Below are positions 1 through 6,046 of a stretch of DNA of 12,698 nt, one piece after another. Position 1 is the stretch's first letter, and the number at the start of each line of letters is the position of its first letter. Below the pieces are notes generated by a model, which worked only from the letters and a program-made list of their open reading frames with translations, did no database searches and had not been told where the DNA came from. This stretch comes from an uncultured Lachnospiraceae bacterium (GTDB taxonomy: Bacteria; Bacillota; Clostridia; Lachnospirales; Lachnospiraceae). Where the stretch lies: the NCBI GenBank assembly GCA_900554925.1, contig USJG01000060.1, positions 1 through 12,698 of the forward strand, written 5' to 3'. The position numbers and the translations under genes were made by a program.

Positions 1-253
1 CTTTCCACTGGGGAGCTCTTGTTGAACCCTGTCTTGCATGACCGGTTCCTTTCTGTCTCCAGGGTTTTCTGCCGCCGCCGGAAACCTCAGAGCGTGTTTT
101 TGCTTTCTGTGTTCCCTGACGATTGTTAGCAAGCTGCTGCACAACTGCCATGTGTACAAGGTGTTCATTGATCTCCACACCAAATACCGCATCGTTTAAT
201 TCAACTGTGCCAACTTCCTTGCCTTCCATATTATAAACAGATACGTTTGCCAT
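1..253 (-). CDS. rplD: 50S ribosomal protein L4 (N-terminal part, cut by window edge)
   Basis: L4 is a primary 23S rRNA-binding protein of the large subunit; in some bacteria it also represses its own S10 operon. My translation from the ATG at 253 starts MANVSVYNMEGKEVG and continues for 84 codons to the window edge. It includes the conserved basic loop region with SGGGRKPWRQKGTGHARQG, which is diagnostic of L4 and lines the peptide exit tunnel in known structures. An AGGAGG ribosome binding site lies at 263-268, inside the 29-nt gap after rplC, which fits the third position of an S10 operon (rpsJ-rplC-rplD). The C-terminal half is outside the window. Nothing unusual is seen in the visible part. 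Confidence 0.97.
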   Translation of the reverse strand, partial: MANVSVYNMEGKEVGTVELNDAVFGVEINEHLVHMAVVQQLANNRQGTQKAKTRSEVSGGGRKPWRQKGTGHARQGSTRAPQWK

Positions 254-282
254 CTGAATGGTCCTCCTTTCATCTTATCGGC

Positions 283-966
283 TTAAGCCTGAGCCTTAAC
301 TGTTTCTTTGATTGTAACTAAGGCTTTCTTAGGTCCGGGTACCGCACCCTTTACAAGAAGCAGATTCTTCTCAGCGTCCACTCTTACAACTTCAAGGTTC
401 TGTACTGTAACCTTTACGCAGCCCATGTGACCAGGCATTCCCTTTCCCTTGAACACGCGGCTCGGTGAAGAGCAGGCACCATTGGAACCCTGATGACGAT
501 GGAATTTGGAACCGTGAGCCATGGGACCTCTGTGCTGTCCGTGTCTCTTGATCGCGCCCTGGAATCCTTTACCTTTGGAAATAGCAGATGCGTCAACCTT
601 ATCTCCGGCCGCAAACATATCGGCTTTGATTTCACTTCCAAGCGTATATTCCTCAGCGTTGTCAAATCTGAACTCTCTGACATATCTTTTACCGGAAACT
701 CCCGCTTTGTCAAAATGTCCTTTTAATGCTTTGTTAACGCCGTGTCTGTGGACGATTTCTTTCTTTCCGCTCTTGTCCTTGTTAACAATTCTTTCCTTCT
801 TGTCAACAAAGCCAACCTGTACTGCGCTGTAACCGTCATTATCTACCGTCTTAACCTGTGTTACTACACAAGGTCCGGCCTGAAGTACAGTTACAGGAAC
901 CAGCGTTCCGTCCTCGTTGAAGATTTGAGTCATTCCGACTTTGGTAGCTAAAATAGCTTTTTTCAT
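283..966 (-). CDS. rplC: 50S ribosomal protein L3
   Basis: L3 is an early-assembly protein of the large subunit whose internal loop reaches towards the peptidyl transferase centre. The product is 227 aa, close to the usual bacterial length (about 205-230). It starts MKKAILATKVGMTQIF, a typical L3 N-terminus. The signature region GKGFQGAIKRH (about residues 132-142) is followed by the His/Gly-rich loop to about residue 181 and the C-terminal strand RVDAEKNLLLVKGAVPG (about 195-211). The frame stays open to 1011, but I chose the ATG at 966 because it has a GGAGG site about 6 nt upstream and matches the family N-terminus. In the loop, the E. coli GSIGQNQTPG segment, which holds the Gln methylated by PrmB, aligns here with GSNGACSSPS. 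That Gln is therefore probably missing, as expected outside proteobacteria. The gap from rpsJ is 109 nt, long for this operon. Confidence 0.98.
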   Translation of the reverse strand: MKKAILATKVGMTQIFNEDGTLVPVTVLQAGPCVVTQVKTVDNDGYSAVQVGFVDKKERIVNKDKSGKKEIVHRHGVNKALKGHFDKAGVSGKRYVREFRFDNAEEYTLGSEIKADMFAAGDKVDASAISKGKGFQGAIKRHGQHRGPMAHGSKFHRHQGSNGACSSPSRVFKGKGMPGHMGCVKVTVQNLEVVRVDAEKNLLLVKGAVPGPKKALVTIKETVKAQA

Positions 967-994
967 TTCTTTACCTCCATTTGTTTCTACAGCG

Positions 995-1009
995 GGCCCC
1001 TGTCGGGCC
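995..1009 (-). other. Short GC hairpin upstream of rplC
   Basis: In the rpsJ-rplC gap the minus strand reads GGCCC-GACAG-GGGCC, a 5-bp all-GC stem with a 5-nt loop, 29 nt before the rplC start codon. It has no T-run after it, so it is not a good terminator. It could tune rplC translation or mRNA stability. A role is inference only. Confidence 0.4.
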
Positions 1010-1037
1010 ATTCTAGTATGTGGTATTGCTTATGCTT

Positions 1038-1077
1038 ACTTGTTATAAGTGGTTTTTACTTGTTATAAGTGTTTTTT
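1038..1077. repeat. Two-copy 20-bp tandem repeat at the 3' end of rpsJ
   Basis: Two adjacent copies of a 20-bp unit (ACTTGTTATAAGTGGTTTTT on the plus strand; the second copy has one G-to-T change) span the rpsJ stop codon and the start of the rpsJ-rplC gap. Each unit holds a small dyad, ACTT-GTTAT-AAGT, so the transcript carries two A/U-rich mini-hairpins. The likely origin is local slippage duplication. No function is evident. Confidence 0.75.
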
Positions 1078-1393
1078 ACTTATTTTTCATCTTAATATCA
1101 ATATACACACCGGCAGGCATTTCCAGTCTCTGCAGAGCATCTACTGTCTTAGGTGTAGGTGTGATAATATCGATCAGTCTCTTATGAGTTCTCTGCTCGA
1201 ACTGCTCTCTGGAATCCTTGTATTTGTGAACCGCTCTTAAGATAGTAACAACCTCCTTCTTAGTAGGAAGGGGCACCGGTCCGCTTACCTGTGATCCGTT
1301 CTTCTTGACTGTTTCGATGATTTTTTTGGCAGACGCATCCACTAACTGATGGTCATAAGCCTTGAGTGTGATTCTCATTACTTGACTTGCCAT
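1076..1393 (-). CDS. rpsJ: 30S ribosomal protein S10
   Basis: S10 is a small-subunit head protein that, as NusE, also joins antitermination complexes with NusB. The 105-aa product, beginning MASQVMRITLKAYDHQLVD, is full length for the family (about 102-105 aa). The conserved stretch SGPVPLPTKKEVVTILRA (about residues 37-54) contains the S10 signature, and RTHKRLIDIITPTPKTVDAL (about 68-87) is the long conserved C-terminal part. The start at 1393 is preceded by AAAAGGAGG with a spacing of about 10 nt. It is the first gene of the S10 operon, with rplC and rplD downstream on the same strand and a leader of roughly 300 nt upstream. Confidence 0.98.
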   Translation of the reverse strand: MASQVMRITLKAYDHQLVDASAKKIIETVKKNGSQVSGPVPLPTKKEVVTILRAVHKYKDSREQFEQRTHKRLIDIITPTPKTVDALQRLEMPAGVYIDIKMKNK

Positions 1394-1690
1394 AAAAAAA
1401 GTCGCCTCCTTTTCGCACTTTTAATAAAGATTTAAGTACGACAAGCGGTGACTGTACACTCTTCCGTGCGTGTCCTGCTATTTTTCAAAGTCCATGCTTT
1501 CACAAGCTTTTCAGCAGACTTAACGCCCGTGTCTCTGCCTCATCCGGCAGACTAATTGTTTGTACAGTGACTTGCCGTCAGGTTCTTAGGTCTGGAAATT
1601 ACCAGCCTCTTGACATTCGCTCCACGGAAAACCTGCATCGCCTCTCGGCCAGGCAGCAACCTCACGCTTCACAGCTATCATGCCACAGCA
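1394..1690 (-). ncRNA. Long structured 5' leader of the S10 operon (candidate autoregulatory leader)
   Basis: Between the S10 promoter and rpsJ lies a roughly 297-nt transcribed region with no convincing ORF. By eye, on the minus strand, I find these hairpins: GCU-GUGA-AGC (1666-1675); CUGC..GCAG enclosing GCC-GAGA-GGC (1633-1656); CUGG-UAAUUU-CCAG (1592-1605); GUC-UGCC..GGCA-GA-GAC with loop GGAUGA (1531-1552); and AAGUC-UGCU..AGCA-UG-GACUU (1488-1521). An 8-bp long-range pair ACUGUACA (1561-1568) with UGUACAGU (1451-1458) would enclose the last two. In E. coli a leader of the same operon binds L4 for autogenous control. That this leader does the same is inference; I cannot name an RNA family for it. 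It has no intrinsic terminator before rpsJ, so control, if any, may be translational or Rho/NusA-dependent. Confidence 0.6.
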
Positions 1691-1696
1691 CTTGAT

Positions 1697-1725
1697 AGTA
1701 TACAGGATGTTTTTCCATCATGCAA
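1697..1725 (-). promoter_or_regulatory. S10 operon promoter
   Basis: On the minus strand TTGCAT (1720-1725) and TATACT (1697-1702) are separated by exactly 17 bp, a near-consensus sigma-A promoter. Upstream of the -35 box lies a long A/T-rich stretch (about 1726-1765) that could act as an UP element, as expected for a strong ribosomal promoter. The predicted start is near 1690. Confidence 0.8.
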
Positions 1726-1771
1726 GAGTTTTTTTAATTTTTTTACAAAATTTTTTATTAAATATAATTCA

Positions 1772-1803
1772 GAAAGCTTCCGGTTCCCTCACCGGAAGCT
1801 TTC
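1772..1803 (-). terminator. putP terminator
   Basis: A perfect 13-bp stem (GAAAGCTTCCGGT / ACCGGAAGCTTTC) with a 6-nt loop lies 24 nt past the putP stop codon. On the minus strand it is followed by TGAATTATATTTAAT, A/T-rich rather than a pure U-run. It separates putP from the S10 promoter 47 bp further on. Confidence 0.75.
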
Positions 1804-1826
1804 CTGCTCTCATTCTTTCACAATTT

Positions 1827-3377
1827 TTATTCTTCATCAAAGTTGATCCTTCTCTGGCTGACGTCGTCAAATTCCTCTATTATCTCCCCTGTAGGCGCAG
1901 GCGTTAAAAGGCTCACAACCACAATTGCCAGAAGACTCACTGCAAAACCTACTGCCAGAGAATAAAGTCCTGTAACGCTTCCCAGTGTTAAGCCTCCTGC
2001 CAGAGGAATATAATCCCATATGATAACAGTCAGCGCTCCCGAAGCGATACCGGCAACAGCCCCCTGGAAGTTTGTGCGCTTCCAGTAAAGAGAAAGAAGC
2101 ACAGTGGGTCCAAAAGCAGCGCCCAGACCGGCCCACGCGTTGGAAACCAGTCCCATAATAGAACTGTTGGGATCAAGAGCTATCAGATAAGCCAGCACTG
2201 CAATTACCAGAACCGTAATGCGGCTGATTTTAAGTACAGTCCCATCTTTGGCATCCTTTTTGATAATTCCCTTTACAATATCTTCCGCAACGCTGGAGGC
2301 ACTGACAAGAAGCTGGGAATCTGCTGTTGACATGATTGCTGCCAGGATACCGCACAGGAAAATACCAGCAACGATAGGTATCTTAATATCTGATGTAAAC
2401 AGTTTAATTATCATATTGATAAATACTTTTTCTTCTTCTCCGCCTGTAAGAATATCGGGAAGCAGGTATGCACGTCCCACAATACCGATCACGCAGGCTA
2501 ACACCAGTGAAAGGAACACCCATATGATCGCAACGCCCTTAGACTTATTAAGCTCTTTTTCGTTCTTAACTGCCATAAATCGTACAAGGATGTGAGGCAT
2601 GCCGCAATAGCCAAGGCCCCAGGCCAGTCCTGAAATGATATCCACCGCACGGTAAGGCTCTCCTCCATTGGAAAACAGGCTTAAGAACGCCGCGGAACCG
2701 CCGGCTGCTCCACTCTCATCAATGGCACTTACTACATTAGACGGGCCTACCACACCCAGGGCGGCAATAGGCACTACCAGCAGGGCAATCAGCATCAGCG
2801 TGCCCTGAACAAAGTCCGTAGCGCAGACAGCCAGAAAACCGCCCATAAAGGTATATGCCAGGATAACAACAGCTCCAATAGTAAGGGCTATCCTGTAATC
2901 CACATTAAATACGGAATTGAAAAGCTTGCCCCCTGCTGCCAGGGCTGACGCTGTATATACCAGAAAGAACACTACTATGGTAACAGATGAAATAAAAAGC
3001 AGGATTCTCTTTTTATCATGAAATCTGTTTTCAAAATAAGTAGGAAGCGTAAGCGCGTTGTTGGCACGAATGGTATATCTGCGAAGTCTTCCTGAAATAA
3101 ACAGCCAGTTTAATACCGTTCCTACAAACAGGCCGATTGCAATCCATGCCTGACCTGTTCCCAACGCATAAATAGAACCGGGAAGTCCCATAAGAAGCCA
3201 TCCGCTCATATCCGAAGCCTGTGCCGACAGGGCAGCCACCCAGCCTCCTAACTTTCTTCCTCCAAGCAAAAAATCCTCTGTGGTGTTATTTTTCTTTGAA
3301 CACAATGCTCCGATCACGATCATAGCAAGCAGATACAACGCAAATGCCACTATGATCCATCCAATTGAATCACTCAT
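1827..3377 (-). CDS. putP: Sodium/proline symporter, SSS family (PutP type)
   Basis: A predicted integral membrane carrier that imports proline with Na+. The 516-aa product has about 13 hydrophobic segments and family-typical length (PutP about 500 aa). Diagnostic motifs: SAQASDMSGWLLMGLPG (residues 51-67), where Asp56 corresponds to the Na+-linked Asp55 of E. coli PutP; GMPHILVRFMA (259-269); and IMSTADSQLLVSASS (348-362), where Ser350-Thr351 match E. coli Ser340-Thr341 of the Na+ site. The frame is open to 3485, but I chose the ATG at 3377 because a GAGGAG site lies just upstream and the protein then begins MSDSIGWIIVAF, as PutP proteins do. It is a single-gene unit with its own promoter (3495-3524) and terminator. 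SSS substrates vary, so proline is well supported by motif similarity but not proven. Confidence 0.92.
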   Translation of the reverse strand: MSDSIGWIIVAFALYLLAMIVIGALCSKKNNTTEDFLLGGRKLGGWVAALSAQASDMSGWLLMGLPGSIYALGTGQAWIAIGLFVGTVLNWLFISGRLRRYTIRANNALTLPTYFENRFHDKKRILLFISSVTIVVFFLVYTASALAAGGKLFNSVFNVDYRIALTIGAVVILAYTFMGGFLAVCATDFVQGTLMLIALLVVPIAALGVVGPSNVVSAIDESGAAGGSAAFLSLFSNGGEPYRAVDIISGLAWGLGYCGMPHILVRFMAVKNEKELNKSKGVAIIWVFLSLVLACVIGIVGRAYLLPDILTGGEEEKVFINMIIKLFTSDIKIPIVAGIFLCGILAAIMSTADSQLLVSASSVAEDIVKGIIKKDAKDGTVLKISRITVLVIAVLAYLIALDPNSSIMGLVSNAWAGLGAAFGPTVLLSLYWKRTNFQGAVAGIASGALTVIIWDYIPLAGGLTLGSVTGLYSLAVGFAVSLLAIVVVSLLTPAPTGEIIEEFDDVSQRRINFDEE

Positions 3378-3494
3378 ATCTCTCCTCGTTTCTGCACTGC
3401 TTCTTTGCACATAACCAATGCTTATGCCAGGCAGCGCGCTGATACACAAACATCTTGATCTTAAGGACTGCAAGTATATGTACATTTTCTATAT

Positions 3495-3524
3495 ACTATA
3501 TATGAATATCCTCCTGTCAGTCAA
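3495..3524 (-). promoter_or_regulatory. putP promoter
   Basis: On the minus strand TTGACT (3519-3524) and TATAGT (3495-3500) are 18 bp apart; TATATA with 16-bp spacing is an alternative -10. This gives an untranslated leader of about 110 nt before the start at 3377. It lies back to back with the promoter of the DUF1015 gene. Confidence 0.65.
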
Positions 3525-3531
3525 CCATAAC

Positions 3532-3548
3532 TTTGATTCAAAATCAAA
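3532..3548. promoter_or_regulatory. Candidate operator: perfect inverted repeat between divergent promoters
   Basis: TTTGATT-CAA-AATCAAA is a perfect 7-bp inverted repeat with a 3-bp centre. It lies between the two outward -35 boxes: 7 bp from the putP -35 and directly touching the TTGACA of the DUF1015 promoter. A dimeric regulator bound here could act on both genes. The regulator is not in the window and no known binding consensus is claimed. Confidence 0.5.
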
Positions 3549-3578
3549 TTGACACCTGACCGATATGCAACGTATAAT
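3549..3578 (+). promoter_or_regulatory. Consensus promoter of the DUF1015 gene
   Basis: TTGACA (3549-3554) and TATAAT (3573-3578) both match the sigma-A consensus exactly, with an 18-bp spacer. Transcription should start near 3585, giving a leader of about 25 nt before the ATG at 3611. A promoter this strong suggests a repressible gene. Confidence 0.88.
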
Positions 3579-3610
3579 CATGTAAATACCTATACAAGGG
3601 AGGAAAAAAT

Positions 3611-4852
3611 ATGCCTGAAGTCACACCTTTTCAAAGTATTCGCCCGGTACCGGAGACAGCCAGCCGCGTAGCAGCGCTGCCTTATGATGTATACAACCGT
3701 AAAGAAGCCTTAGCCCAGGTTTTAAGGGAACCGCTTTCCTTTTTAAAAATAGACAGAGCGGAAACCCAGTTTCCCGATGATGTGGATACCTACGATCCCC
3801 GCGTATACGCAAAGGCAAAGGAGCTTTTAGACTCCATGATCGCTGACGGCACATTTATAATGGAAGAAAAGCCCTGCTATTACATCTATGAGCTGACTAT
3901 GGAGGGGCGTTCCCAGACAGGGATCGTGGCTTGCTCCTCCGTAGACGATTATCAGAACCATATCATAAAAAAGCATGAAAACACCAGAGAAGATAAAGAG
4001 CTGGACCGCATTAACCATGTTGACGCCACAAACGCTCATACCGGCCCTATCTTTCTGGTCTACCGTTCCCTTAAGGAAATTAATGAGATCGTAGCTAATG
4101 CCAAAAAAGACGATCCATTATACGATTTTACCGCCTCTGACAGTATTACCCACAGAGTATGGCGTATTTCCGACGAAAATATCATTGTGCAGTTAAAGGC
4201 ACTATTTGAGCAGATTCCATGTACTTACATAGCTGACGGCCATCACCGCTGTGCCTCCGCTGTAAAGGTGGGGTTAAAAAGACGTGCCCAGCATCCCGAT
4301 TACACAGGTAAGGAAGAATTTAACCGATTCCTGTCCGTACTGTTTCCCGATGACCAGCTTTATATCATGCCCTACAACAGAGTCGTTAAGGATTTAAACG
4401 GACTGTCCAGGGAAGAATTTCTCTCCGCCATTAAAAAGGCAGGATTTATGATTGAAGCAAAAAAGAAGGAACCGGTTGCACCGGATAAAAAAGGAACCTT
4501 TGGCATGTATCTTGACGGACAGTGGTATCTGATCACTGCTTCTAAGGACCTGCTTTCCTCCGATCCGGTAAAGGGACTGGATGTTTCCATTCTTCAGGAC
4601 AATCTTCTCGGGCCTGTTTTAAATATCCAAGACCCCAGAACCGATAAACGCATTGATTTTGTAGGCGGCATCCGGGGGCTTGAAGAGCTGGAAAGACGTG
4701 CATCCTCCGATATGGCTGTGGCTTTTTCCATGTATGCCACTTCTATCTCCGAATTGCTCTCTGTGGCAGATGCAGGGCTTTTAATGCCTCCCAAATCTAC
4801 CTGGTTTGAGCCGAAGCTCAGAAGCGGATTATTCATTCATAAGCTATCCTGA
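3611..4852 (+). CDS. DUF1015 family protein (possible ParB/Srx-like kinase fold)
   Basis: A soluble 413-aa protein of the DUF1015 family, full length for the group. It opens with the typical VTPFQSIRP and AALPYDV (about residues 4-27), has KHENTREDKELDRINHVDATNAHTGP in the middle (121-146), and the hallmark IADGHHRCASA (207-217). The DGHHR motif resembles the nucleotide-binding motif of the ParB/sulfiredoxin-like superfamily, which includes the free-serine kinases SerK and SbnI. From memory, DUF1015 genes often sit beside serA/serC in Clostridia. A role around serine phosphorylation is therefore a reasonable guess but not shown here, since no ser genes are in the window. The start is supported by AGGGAGG at 3598-3604. 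The gene is monocistronic, diverges from putP and converges on the permease with 28 bp between stop codons. Confidence 0.85.
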   Translation: MPEVTPFQSIRPVPETASRVAALPYDVYNRKEALAQVLREPLSFLKIDRAETQFPDDVDTYDPRVYAKAKELLDSMIADGTFIMEEKPCYYIYELTMEGRSQTGIVACSSVDDYQNHIIKKHENTREDKELDRINHVDATNAHTGPIFLVYRSLKEINEIVANAKKDDPLYDFTASDSITHRVWRISDENIIVQLKALFEQIPCTYIADGHHRCASAVKVGLKRRAQHPDYTGKEEFNRFLSVLFPDDQLYIMPYNRVVKDLNGLSREEFLSAIKKAGFMIEAKKKEPVAPDKKGTFGMYLDGQWYLITASKDLLSSDPVKGLDVSILQDNLLGPVLNIQDPRTDKRIDFVGGIRGLEELERRASSDMAVAFSMYATSISELLSVADAGLLMPPKSTWFEPKLRSGLFIHKLS

Positions 4853-4853
4853 G

Positions 4854-4905
4854 CCTGGCTGCAAAATGCGCCTTCGGCGGTCAGATCCAGCACAGGGCAG
4901 CCAGG
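4854..4905. repeat. 9-bp inverted repeat at the convergent gene junction
   Basis: CCTGGCTGC (4854-4862) and GCAGCCAGG (4897-4905) are perfect complements around a 34-nt loop that itself holds CGCC-TTC-GGCG. The structure lies just after the DUF1015 stop codon and overlaps the last codons of the permease gene. It could slow transcription from both sides, but neither side has a T-run, so I do not call it an intrinsic terminator. Confidence 0.45.
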
Positions 4906-5978
4906 AAAATCAGATTATAAAGGGTAAATGTCAACAAATACTTCTTCCGGAGTTCAGGATATGCCGACGCGATCTGCCTGTAGGAAATCAGGCTTGCCAT
5001 GGAAGCAATCAGTGTTCCCAGACCGCCGATATTGGTTCCCACAATCAGTTCTTTTATATTATCTGTATAATTAGATAACAGCATCGCCGCCGGCACGTTG
5101 CTGATAATCTGACTCACTCCGATTGCTATCAGACGCTCATGGCCTCTGAACACCGAGAGAATCATCTGCCGCAGGGCCTCAAACTCATTGATATTTCCTA
5201 CAAAGATAAACAAAAAGAAAAACGTCAGCAAAAGCCCATAGTCGATTTTCAAAAACAGCCGGCGGTCTGTCAGCAAAATACCCGAAACCACCAGTACGAG
5301 CAAAAGCCATGGCGGCAGCGCTCCTCCAACCGCAGCAAGGCAGAGAACAAACAAAAACAGATAAAACGCCAGAACCCCTTTGCGCGATACCTCCGGTGCC
5401 TCGACACAGACAGAAAACTGCTTTTTGTAGCCGCCTGCCAGGACAAATAAAAGCAGCAGAACCGCAGCTGCCACCGTATACGGAAGCATCAGCAGCAAAA
5501 ATTCCCCGATACCGAATTCGGACAGGGAGAACAAATATAAATTCTGGGGATTCCCAATAGGGGTAAACATGCTTCCCAGATTTGCGGCGATCGTCATTAA
5601 CGTGACAACCTGACAGGTCAGAAAAGTCATGCCCGCGCTTTTCAGAATCATGATCCCAAAGGGAACAAATGTGATCAGCGCCACATCATTCGTAATAAGC
5701 ATGCTGCTGATAAAGCATAAAAATACAAGCGTCACCACAATACCGCGGCGTGTTTTCACATGGTCCAGAATCTCTTTCCCCACAACCCGAAAAAAATTCA
5801 GCTCTCTGAGTCCGCCGATAATCAGCATCAGACAAAACAGCAGAATCAGCGTCCGAAAGTCGATATAATCAAGATACCCGATATTGGGTGGCACTGCCAC
5901 GCAGGAGCATATAGCAAGACAGACAGATACCGTCAGCACAATATCTCCTTTTATAAGTTGCACTATTTTCTCTTTCAT
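4881..5978 (-). CDS. SLC13/ArsB-type membrane permease
   Basis: A 365-aa integral membrane protein with about ten hydrophobic segments, of the ion transporter superfamily (citrate-transporter-like domain: DASS/SLC13, ArsB, NhaD). Recognisable motifs are ITNDVALITFVPF (residues 95-107), NLGSMFTPIGNPQN (133-146), ISNVPAAMLLSNYT (292-305) and GTNIGGLGTLIASMASLIS (314-332). The two halves carry matching ND/GNPQN and SNVP/GTNIGG pairs, as expected for the inverted-repeat architecture. It is short compared with the usual 400-plus residues. The substrate cannot be told: dicarboxylates, citrate, sulfate, arsenite or Na+/H+ exchange are all possible. The start has a GGAG site 7 nt upstream. It follows the chemoreceptor gene by 68 nt on the same strand with no clear promoter or terminator between, so the two are probably co-transcribed. 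Confidence 0.82.
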   Translation of the reverse strand: MKEKIVQLIKGDIVLTVSVCLAICSCVAVPPNIGYLDYIDFRTLILLFCLMLIIGGLRELNFFRVVGKEILDHVKTRRGIVVTLVFLCFISSMLITNDVALITFVPFGIMILKSAGMTFLTCQVVTLMTIAANLGSMFTPIGNPQNLYLFSLSEFGIGEFLLLMLPYTVAAAVLLLLFVLAGGYKKQFSVCVEAPEVSRKGVLAFYLFLFVLCLAAVGGALPPWLLLVLVVSGILLTDRRLFLKIDYGLLLTFFFLFIFVGNINEFEALRQMILSVFRGHERLIAIGVSQIISNVPAAMLLSNYTDNIKELIVGTNIGGLGTLIASMASLISYRQIASAYPELRKKYLLTFTLYNLIFLAALCWI

Positions 5979-6046
5979 GTAAATCTCCGTTTATCATAAT
6001 CTACATCGCCCACACGCGCTCCAGCCACGTTTTTCTCCCGGACTGC

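Noticed and set aside
967..1011. 15-residue N-terminal extension of L3
   Set aside because: The ATG at 966 has its own GGAGG site and matches the L3 family N-terminus; the upstream codons cover the ribosome binding site and the GC hairpin.
1610..1907. Overlapping plus-strand open frames of 75-78 codons across the S10 leader and terminator
   Set aside because: No ribosome binding sites, low-complexity hydrophobic/Phe-rich translations, and they cross a strong minus-strand promoter, leader and terminator.
3378..3485. 36-residue N-terminal extension of PutP
   Set aside because: The extension is not PutP-like, and the ATG at 3377 has a GAGGAG site at normal spacing.
5139..5560. Plus-strand open frames antisense to the permease
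   Set aside because: Gln/Lys/Arg-rich shadow translations of a hydrophobic membrane protein gene; no start signals.
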